Below the pieces are notes generated by a model. That model was not told where the DNA came from. It was given only the letters and a program-made list of their open reading frames with translations, and did no database searches. DNA of 64,000 bases. It comes from Marthasterias glacialis. Taxonomy: Eukaryota > Echinodermata > Asteroidea > Forcipulatida > Asteriidae. Of the stretch, positions 1 through 10,951 are shown piece after piece (position 1 is the stretch's first letter; the number at the start of each line of letters is the position of its first letter). The stretch covers positions 7,036,963-7,100,962 of the forward strand of contig OU452231.1 in the NCBI GenBank assembly GCA_911728455.2, given 5' to 3'. The translations under genes and the position numbers were made by a program.

Positions 1-1232
1 AATATTTTCAACCAAACCATTGCAGTGCAGACGTCTAAGAGACTGAAAGTGTTTAAGCATATTAAAAGAATATCATTTGTTTCCTCTCTAATCCGCCCCA
101 TCAAACATTTACCAAACATTGGGGCGAGGCGGGGAAGGGGGGAGGGGGAGGGTGGCGCCTAACATAGAAACATGGTCTATACAATAATACAGACTTCTAC
201 CTATGTATGTGTCCTGTAAATATAACTAAGTGGGCCTTAGAAAAAAATGTCTGTAATCTATGTCACAAAGGCAATTAAACACAAGGAACATGCAAATTTT
301 GGCAATAAGATTTCTTTATAGACTTTTCTGTCGTACATATAACAAACTAATATTGGAACTAAGATGTGTAATCAAGTACAAAAGTTTACACGTTATTTTT
401 TAACCCATCAATTAAGTGCAACACATCTTTACAAGTATGAAAACCACTACTCTGAAATAAAGATTCAAAGTGTAAGTTTTGTTTTTAACTAAATACTTTC
501 TTTAGATAATCAATTTTTTTATATATTTATTATTTGTGAACATTCAAAAGTTTCAAACTATTAATCAAATATTTTTTTTTTTATTTTTTTTTTATAGTTT
601 CTAAAGTTTTAACCAGGGCAGCACACAATCAAAGTTACATTATATTTCATTAACAATTTTACTGCCTATTTTCATAAATATATATCTGTTAACTTTGTTT
701 ATATCTATTTTGTTTAAAATTCTTTAAGACTTCCTCTTCATCTGTAGGCCCTATGTCAAGTGCAAATTAGAAACTTTTATATATTGCAAATAGTTTTGTT
801 GACAACTAAATACATCAAAAAATGCTACTTTCAAATTAAGTGACAGAAAGCCGGTGGCCAGGCCATCAGTGTGTACTTGGTTTATACTGTACTTGCGTAT
901 ACATGGTTAACTGTTGTGATTCATAATCTGTATTAGTAACTGTTATACTGTATGTCTTTCAATCCAAAGAATGCTACATTCAAGAGCTATTAAACTATTT
1001 AACAATGGATGCTTCTATTTGTGTAACTGTGTGGTTGGCAGTGATTATTTTCAGCCAAGTCAACTTGTTATTTGCAACAAGTGTAGCTTGAACTTAAATA
1101 TTGGTGCACATGTAATTTTTCTTATCTGCTCTCTATCTGAACTTGGGACATCTCTACAGAACTATGTCTCGTGGTAAAAAGGTTCTTGTAATTCCATGGG
1201 GCATTTGTTTAGGGATTTCCATCCAAGTGTCT
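1..1232 (-). other. Downstream flank / probable 3' UTR of the 665-aa protein gene
   Basis: AT-rich sequence after the stop codon of the minus-strand gene, with no supported ORF. On the minus strand AATAAA occurs at 585-580 and 531-526, giving possible poly(A) signals about 650-700 nt after the stop. A G-rich run lies at 122-153. The real 3' end is not determined. Confidence 0.35.
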
Positions 1233-1774
1233 TTAGTTTAAGTTTTCTAAGTAAGACATTCTCATGAGGACATTGATGGCATTAGTTGTCAATATGAGCC
1301 ACACGGAGTAGCTAGTGGCGGACGCCATTCCTGTCTTAGTCCCTGGCTTCTCCGGGTCATCGTTGACATCATTGGTCTCCTCCTCATCCCTCTCTACTTC
1401 TGGCTCCAGACATTTGAACGACTCCAAGCTGTACTCTTTGCCGGCTGGACATCTACAGTCCAATTCCTCCTGGATATGCTCTGAATCCTCCGGACATCCC
1501 ATGGTTGAGAATGGAACAGCATGACCGTGGGCATCTCTCACGCTGTCGTCAACATCCCTGTCGTGTCGCTCAATGATAGTGCCAGTGGATTTTCCTGTTC
1601 TTGTGTGTCCCCATGAGCTCTTGGCCAGTATGACGTCTTGCAACTGTGGCAGGGCTGACCTTCGTTTACGGTTTGTTACAAGCCTCTCTTTGAGTCGGTA
1701 GACGGTAGTAATTGTATAGATGGCCGTTTCTCCAGAGAGGGCAACATTCACAAATCTAGAGTGATGCACAGGAA
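1233..1774 (-). CDS. Exon 10 (terminal) of the 665-aa protein gene
   Basis: Encodes residues 486-665 and the stop at 1235-1233. The acceptor has a good pyrimidine tract (TCTCTGTCCTGTACAG) and the two-base start completes the phase left by exon 9. It holds the RKRR site, the four-cysteine cluster, the acidic linker and the C-terminal hydrophobic segment. Confidence 0.85.
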
Positions 1775-4700
1775 CTGTACAGGACAGAGATGAACAGTTT
1801 TATAATTTTGTAACAGTTGTTTTGTTCTATTAAGAAAATGCCTGGGATGAATCAGGTTTTTGTCATCCATTTCAAATAGACCTTATTAATGAAGTGATAC
1901 AAGTCTGGCGTAGGCGGAAGAAAAATGGCAAGGATGAATTCTAAATAAAACAAAGGCGGAATGCTCAATCCTTTCTACGATGCCAATTTGAAGTAATATG
2001 TCCCCGTTGTATGAGGGGGGGGGGAGAATGAGGAACAGTCATCAACTGAAAAAGGATGAGCATTCACCGAATTCTACAAATTGCACAATATGGCGACGTC
2101 TTATGATGTGAAATAAGAATCTCCTAGACTTTAATTTATTACGTAAAGATAAGGATATGAATAAAGTACATCTACAGGCGTAGGCCATGCAGTTACTACA
2201 AAGTACAATGTAAAAGTCAAAGGTCAGCACATGGCTGAACAATGTGTACATTGACGATGACTCTTTCCCTAAAAAATGACTTGGTATAAACTCAATTGAT
2301 ACTGGGACTCTATAAAGTTACCCTATCCCTCCCAGGATACACATTAGGAACATGGCAAGGAGCCATGCTCCCTACAAAAAAGAGAGAATTACCAACAGAA
2401 ATCAAAAGTGCTCTTTCCCTGCTGAAAGCTAAATGGAAAAGAGAACAATCCAGAGTTCGCGGACACGAACTTGAAGTTGTTATTGTCAATATGCAAATAT
2501 CAAGTGACAGCAACACTGAGGGCGCACTTGGTTGGTATCCCTACATTAATGTGCAATTACATTAAAATCAACCGAGCCCTGAAGAAAAATTAGTCTGGCC
2601 CATTTTTTTTACAATGAGAATTGGTGTTAATGAGTGTTATTGCATTATACACAGGGTACAAGACAATGGCAGCAACATAATTAAGAGATATCAAGAGATT
2701 TTAGCCAAACTTAACTACATCGATGCAATGTCAACAGAAAAAAACATAAAAAGAAATGCAGATTTGTGTTCATCCAAACATAAAGTAGAAATCAGCAATG
2801 ATTTTATAGTTTCAGATGATTCTATCGGCAACCGAAACAGCATTAAGATCTTTAAATGATTCAAGATACACTAATAAACCCAGTGTTGTAATAAACCATG
2901 CAAGTCTCATGTGTAGTCAAACCCAAACTTGTTGCTATAACACATGCTGAAGACCAAACAAAATCGCACACTTTAATTCCAAACATTCAAAAAAATAATA
3001 ACAAATTCCTTTGCCATGTACATACCTGCCAGTGACTGGCCAAACTCATCTTCACGCAAGTATTCCTGACTCTCCAATGGCTGGAACGTGTCGCCTATCA
3101 CATGACTGGTATTGTATTCATCAAGAAGTATTGTTCCATTTTCATTGCTCACCCGTGGTGTGAAACTAAAAGCACCATCTCGGTGTGCAACATAACGATC
3201 TGAAGTGGGAGCTTCTAAACAGCCCTGGGATGGATCAAGAAAAGCCAGACTAATTGACCTGAGCCTGAATAACACAAAACTCATACGAACTGCCTAGGTG
3301 TAAATGGTGCAAGCTCACAGCTAAGATAAATGCTGGCACATAATGAAGTCAGACGGTAGCCAAAAATCGTTTAATGCAGTTAGGCACTGTGTATTGCGCG
3401 TTCTTTGCAGTGCAAGGCTGCGTCCCAATCAAGTGACTTCGTCTACGGCTATGGCCGTTGGCTGAATATAGGACTTGTTGAGAGAATGTGAGTTTTCGGC
3501 GTCCAGCCATATCCAATTCCGAAGCCATCAACTCGGACACGGCCATACATAACCTTTTGTCAAGGCCTTTGTGGCTTAGGCAGCTACGTAGCCACGAAAA
3601 CCAATACAAGTCAGTGCACACGATCATCTAGTGCTGACTCGGTCTTTGCTGCAGTGGCTTTTGCAGCTGCACAGATATCTAAGCCATGAAGGCCTTGAGG
3701 AAAGGCTAGGCCATACATTACTTTAGCACGAGGCCCAATTTCTGAAAGCTGTTTGGCAGGAAATGTTGCTTAATGGTATTGCCACGCCACAAGGAACAAG
3801 CAAGACACCCGAGTATAAGCAAGACATTTCTGTGCTAAGCAAAGTTTTGTTGTGTTTAGCAGCTTTATGAAATTGGTCCTTGGACTGTGGTGTCCCGTGT
3901 TTAAACTTTCCTGATACAGTAACAAGAAGTGTGGGCCATCACAGAATTGTCCTTTGAAAAAAGTGGAATAACAAGCAACTTTCAAAATATTCAAATTGGC
4001 TGCCATTGCTTGTTATTCTACCTAGGTCTGCAATAGCCCTATTGCCAAATATCTTTCTCATGACATCTGACTGAATGGCAAATTCCATCCTTGTATCAAA
4101 TGCACAAACACACCACCTATATATGCCGTACACTAACAATTGATAACTGAGAAACATTTACCTGGGCATAAGTATCGCTAGCGTACTCTACTCCCTTACA
4201 CACCATGAACAAAAGGAGATCGAGATCATAGTCCTTCCTCAGCAAGGCCGGGGAGAACTTGACCTTAAGGTCAACAACCTCTTTGTGAGCCACACCTCTA
4301 GAACCTGTCCCATAACTCAGGTCTTCGTTTTCTGCACCTGTTGGTTGGAGTCAGACCAGAGGATTTTTAATTGGAAGACCCCTTCATTATTATTTTTTTC
4401 CAGGGATTTAAATTTATGGTCATTTAAAATATCACGGATATTCCTTTGGAGATAAATAAGGTAGGGATCTTTGCGAAACGAGGTTTTCAGGCTCTGGAAA
4501 AACTTGAAGTTTGGTAACTCTAGTGTGACGTTTTCAAAATACATGTGTTTTATTTTAAAACGTTAAAGCCAGGTTCCTTGTTAAAAGAGAAAACCAAGGA
4601 AAACAGACATTGAATAGAGAGATTGGAACATTACAATGAACAAAACATTTGCTAAAGTGACTGCTGACTTAATTGAATAAATAGTACAATGGGGAATTGA

Positions 4701-7700
4701 AAAACTACAGACATTAAACGCATGGGAAAAGACAAATGAGCAAACAATTAAAACAGAATAGGAATTGGAGGAGGTGGAGGGTTATTACTCTACTCTGTTA
4801 ATGCAGAATATTTCGAATATTCGAATGTATTCAGCTTATTATTTAAAAGAAAAAATATGAAATGAGGATAACAAATTTAAATGCAAAAACTCCGAAAAAA
4901 ATACTATATTATATAATTATTATAAGTATTATATTTTTGAGAGTAGGCAATCATTGGAGTAGACCCTATGTACCACACATTGATATAAGGGTACCTCAAT
5001 AAAATATATATAATTAAATAAATAAAATATAATACAACACCCATAGTGTTTGTTCACATGCTAATGTTAAAACATATGTCAAAATCACCAGTTCTGTCAA
5101 TCAGTTAACATCTCAGGCTGTTTTGCACTGAATTTTCGTTCAGGAAGGACCCTAGTAAATCAAGTGATGTTTAATAAGGGTTAATTAAACTGAAACTGTG
5201 ATAAATACCAGTAAGTGACTCTAGGATTATTGTCACTTGGTCGTCTTCCAGATCTTGAATAAATACAGTTGTTTGGATTGTGATCAGAGCAGATATCTTA
5301 GCTGGATCTGTACCCACTTGTGTACAAGTGCTTTTATCAAACACATTATTGGTCAGTTGACATCTGTAGTTGGGCAAAACAAAATAATAATACACGCTTT
5401 TAAGAGTAATGAAACTTTTCCTCATGAAATTTACAATTTGAAAGCATAATTTCATAGATTAACAGTAAGAATGTTGGGTCAAACGTTTTTAAGAGTAATC
5501 AAACTTTTGTTCTGGAAGCATGATTTTATAGACTACAATAAGATTTGTTAATTTGAATGCAGGCTCATTTTTGTCACTATCGTTTGCTAGGAAAACTTCA
5601 GCAATTAAGTTTGGGCATGCATGCTTCCTTGCTTAAAAAGTAGCACTTCAAAATGGGAATATCACCAAGGAGGGCCATGTAGATAAAAGCAGTCTTCTTA
5701 CTGGGTTGATCAAATTTAGCTGTGATCAGACTTATGTCAAGTATATAGTCTAAGCCTAGTATGAATTTGATTAGGTTTTTGAGCAAATTTTTTCAACCCA
5801 CGTTTGTTTTTTTTGTTTTTTTCAAATGTACTTTAAAAAGTGTTTATATTAACAATAAAATTGAGGATTAAGATAAAAGCTTACCCATAGGTAGTGAAAT
5901 AAAACTCAAAGGTTCCACTAGCATCAACAGGCATTCGGTTATCAACTTGGCCTGACGTGTCCACATCAAGAATCAGTTTGAACTCCCAGGTCTTGAAAAA
6001 AAACATAAAAGAGTAAAACAAAAATAAGCCCCCATCACTCTTGAGGCTGGGTCTAAGGGTTAATTCAGTTCAATTTAATTATAATTATTATATTATATTT
6101 ATTTCATCACAGTTTACAAACAAACATTGAAAGTGGTTTTCCTGGTGTGAGATTAAACATTCAAATTTAATTACTTACTATATACACAAGTAAAAGGGGA
6201 ACTTCAAAACAAGAATACATTCATTTATCAAAAGATTTCCAAAACTGATTAATAAAAGAACAAATAATAATTAGTTACCTAATAAAAAGCGAGTTCAAAA
6301 GTTGAATGTAGCACCTGGTTAATAAAAAGATAGTCTGAACTGGTCTATACCACTGGAAGGAGAACCAAGGGTGGAACATCTTCAGATAATATGTGAGGAT
6401 GCTCTGGATCTGCTTTAAAGATTTTGATGGGTGGTGAAAGTTTTTATCGATGGCCTAGTGATGATGAGAAAGGAGTATGCGAAGACAGCATTTGATAGAG
6501 CAACATAAAACACCAATGATTCAAGAGTTGGGCCTCTATTATATAGTTCTATAGATACAGACTCCAGGCGAAAATAATAATTCTATAGGAATATATGCAA
6601 TCATGTGTTTAAAAAATACAAGTTCGTCGACATTAGCGAGATCTAATTTCAACCACAAGTGGATTCTTAATTGACAAAAAGGAACATCTGCAAACACTGG
6701 TGAGGAGCGAAGACATTATTTGGTGTCTGGGTCTCTGTACATGGTAAAATGGAACTCTAACCAACCTGTTGGCACTGGAACTGGGTTTGTGTTCCTTCGT
6801 CGAGTTGAAAGTCACAGTCTGGTGCCGCAACAAGAGTACCGACTGGTTGATACACAATCACATTGACGCCGTGGTTTGTATTTTCTGGGGCGTAGATCAG
6901 ACTGTCCGAGTTGTAAGATAACATCTGGGTGTCTGAGTCAACCACAGTACGGAACCTATAAAGGTAAAATCAAATAGAAATGAATATGAAATTATGGAGA
7001 GATAGAAGATGGTTGTCGTAGTCTTTGCCAAGAAAGGCTTGACTTTGACAAATCTGTAGGGGCTCATGTTCATTTCCGTTTTCATTTTCTATAACTTTGA
7101 TCAACCTGTTTTGGGATTTGACCCATTTTCAGCATGAAATTAAACAAGCAATAAGTTTTAAAATCGATTTGGGGTTCACCCCATAATTGATTTAAAAATT
7201 TACCCATACAGTCACTTTTCCTTGTGGTTTATTGCTTGATATTTAAAAATAAAAAGTCGCATCACCCTCTTCGTAGATCCCCGTGCTGCCGCTTCCCAGG
7301 TTATATCCATAGAGTTATATATAGCTCTATGGTTTTATCGTAGAATGGGGTTTGATCCGTGGCCGAACGGCAGTAACCGGTTATATGGCTTCTGAGACTG
7401 GCACGTCGTATGTATAAACAGTGGTCCCAGGTTCAAATCCCGCTCCAGTCAATTTTTCTTTGTTCATCCCAAATTTGAAATTAAACAAGTTCACACAGAT
7501 TGGTAGACCTTTGTACCTGATGTGTAATGCCGATTGTGTTGGGACCGCTCTCTCCAGGGCATCATAGACAGCAGACACTCTCGCAAACTCCAGGATGGGT
7601 CTGATAAGAGCAGTGGAACTGATGAGAAACTTAGCCAGGGCTGAGCGAGACAGTCTCCAAATCAACTCAATGTGTGACTGCACAAAAGATATTCCTGGCA

Positions 7701-10700
7701 GAAATAATCAGAACAAAAAAACTGAAGTTGGGATAAGAGTTGGAGTGGTTCAATACCAGGGGTGCATTGGGAAAGAATAGTAACATAAAATATTTACTAA
7801 TTATAAACCCTTCTTTTGCAACGTCAAAGCCCAAGTTTTACGTTTTTCCTTTTTCCAATATTAAGCATAAATAAGCAGGATACCAGTCGCAATTTATACA
7901 TGTGACATGTTATTTATGCTGGTAACTTTATTCTGGTAAGCATAATTTTGTTGTGCTTTGCTGTTTTTTGTGCTTAAGCAGCTATATGAAATTGTCCTGT
8001 TGTCTTTAAATTAAAACCACAGCAATACTGTTTTTAAATAATAAATGAAATAAGATCCAAATTAAAACTCTGCCTATATGATTGCGTACAAAAATGCTAA
8101 ATGCATTTTAACCATTTTCTTGCAAACGAAATTCAACGAAATGAGCTGATATTTTCACAGGTTGGTTTTATTACAAGTATCTTGATTTGTGCAAAGAATG
8201 GAAGCATTTACAGTCAGTTTACCAACGTTGAGCCTATTAATATTAAATGAAAAACACCTTTTAATCGATTTTAAAGCTTTGATTTATACTGCTTTACCTC
8301 CAGAAGATACCGATGGGTCTTTCGGTCTGACATTGGTGGTGTACAGCTTGGCTCGGTACTCTATTTCATCTTGAGTTATGTCTGTCATTTGCCAAATGAA
8401 CTCTTCATTTGTGGAGTCCTTGCAGCTGAAGAACAGTCCCATATCCCCGCTGAAGATTATTTTGTTGTCGCGAAAACCCTCTCCTGGAGTAGCATAGTTG
8501 CAAATTAAAGTTCATAATTATAATATGTGTGTATACATGTGCTGAATTAAGGGTTTGCTTGATTTTGTAACCTTTTTTGTGCATTCTAAAAAGTTAAATG
8601 AAGACTATTTGGCTTACCACACACGTAGGCTTACTTTGGCTAGGAACTAGGAAGTGTCTATATCTTTCTCCATGGTTTCATGGCAAATATGTCATGGGGA
8701 GGGTGGAGGATGGTGGATGGTGGGGTGGAGGATGGTGGATGGTGGATGGTGGGAGTGGAGAATGGTGGGGGTGGAGGATGGTGGAGGGTGGAGGATGCTG
8801 GAGGGTGGAGGATGCTGGAGGGTGGAGGATGCTGGAGGGTGGAGGATGCTGGAGGGTGGAGGATGGAGGGTGGGGGATGCTGGAGGGTAGGGAAGGGCGA
8901 TTAATTTGTACCATTCAGTGTTCCACGCCTGAATTCAGTAAAGAGTTTCTTTGAATTCAGTCCTGCCTCATCCTTATCAGTGAAGTATGTGTCGTTGAAG
9001 TAGTGCTGCCAAGATGCCGTCTCATACACGCTGGAACATTCACCCGTTCGTTCCATTTTCAGCTCACCTGTAATAAATATTTGATTTATAGGCCTTAAAA
9101 TTCAGTGACTTAACAAAGGCTTGTCTTCCATTGTGTTAACTAAAGTTGGGGACTTTTTCACATTTTTAGTAAAAGTCTGGAGTGAAAAAAACGAAATGAT
9201 AAATCATTTAGTGTTGTACTTTGAGTTTGTTTAATATGGCTTATTCTTTTGCACAAAATTACGAGATTTGAATCAGTTTGCACAAGTTAATAAATTGTTG
9301 GAACAAATTCAAGTAGAAAGCCACAAGGGAAACTGACTGGATAGATTTTCATTCAGTTTTCGGGGTTGAACAAAATGGGTGCAGGATTTTCGGGGGTGAA
9401 CAAAGTGCGCGCAGGCAGGTTCAAATCCCGCTCTAATCAATTTTTCTTCGATCACCCCAAAATTAGATTAACAATCGAGTTTAGAACAAAATGACAACTC
9501 TCTACATAACAGTGATTTTGAAACACACTGGGCCTACCACTAATTATGCAATTGATTGCTCTTATTAGAAATTTGTCCAGGGAAATATAATTTGTATTTT
9601 ATCTGACCCCCAAGCCTATCTTTTCATTGGGCCCGGTAACTCAATACTTTTTTAACACATAGATTGTTCTCTGGAATACTGACAAAGTCGAGAACACAGC
9701 CTTGAAGATCCTCCAAATCACCACTTTTAAACTGTTATTTCTGGTTTATTTCATAACAAATTGAAACATGTGGCCCAAGGGCCAAAATTGCTTCATTGTA
9801 CAAAAGGCTTAGAATGTGTCAATTGCGGCATGTGTATTTTCTTCCTCCATGATTGCGGTAATCAAAATAAAATGACCATGCTCAAAATCCTTAAAAACAT
9901 TACCAAAAAAACAACAACAATTTACTCACTTATTCACTAAATTTAATGAAACTTCTAAAGGTTGGCTGGACGGTGTGCTTTAAAGTTTGCCAGAATGAGC
10001 AATATTTCCATCTAAACTCCTTCACCATTAAAGTGTTGACAACTTTTGCATTTCACATTTCTGTCGTACTAGAGTCTGGTACCATAACTCTATGAGTGGT
10101 ACCTATCTTAATGTACAAATTAGCCCGTATCCGAATGAATGGCTACGGCAGTGGCTACGGCCGGCACGCTGAGGATTCCTATTCCTCAACGTTGTCGTTG
10201 CAGCCAGCAGCCATAGCCGATAGCCGAAGTCGCTTGATTCGGACACTGCCTTTTAAATAATTACTTAACTTACCGTCCAGTTCATCGACAGGCAATGAAT
10301 CTATATTGAATCTATAAGGTTGGAAGTCCAGAATCCAGATTTCTTGAATTCCTTCGGTGTCTTGCACGTTGAGCTGTAGGGTTACCACGCCGTTTTCGAC
10401 ATCAAACTGATCTTTTGTAACTTGTCCCATATCTATTAGAAGACACCAATAATTTGATTAACGGTCTTGGTGCGTGTACCAAAACATTGGCATGCATTAA
10501 CTTTAACATTAGGTACGACCAGACTTCAGCAATTTGTAAAAGTTGCAAAAGTTTCGTTATCGTCCGTCTCATAATATACCGCTATTATGTGCTTATACGC
10601 TAGCCCCAGCTCAACATGGTAAAAAGATAATGATGGTCGAAAATTTTCTTTGAAAAAATTCTGCCTGAAGTTTTATCGTTTGTAAATAATAAATGAAATA

Positions 10701-10916
10701 AGATCCAAAATTAGTTTTCGTCTCCGTGAGACCAAAACTCTGCCTACAGTAATGCGTACAAAAATGCCGAATGCATTTTTACCCTTTTCTTGCAAATGAA
10801 ACAACGAAATGAGCTGCCATTTTCACAGTCTGGTTTTATGACAAATATCTTGGTTTGTGCAAAGAATGGAAGCATTTACAGACAATTACCAACGTTGTGA
10901 TGTAACAACGTTTAAA

Positions 10917-10951
<35 letters not shown>

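Noticed and set aside
8598..8954. Gly/Trp-rich and Pro/His-rich ORFs
   Set aside because: Translations of the 17-bp G-rich minisatellite; they also overlap a supported exon on the minus strand.
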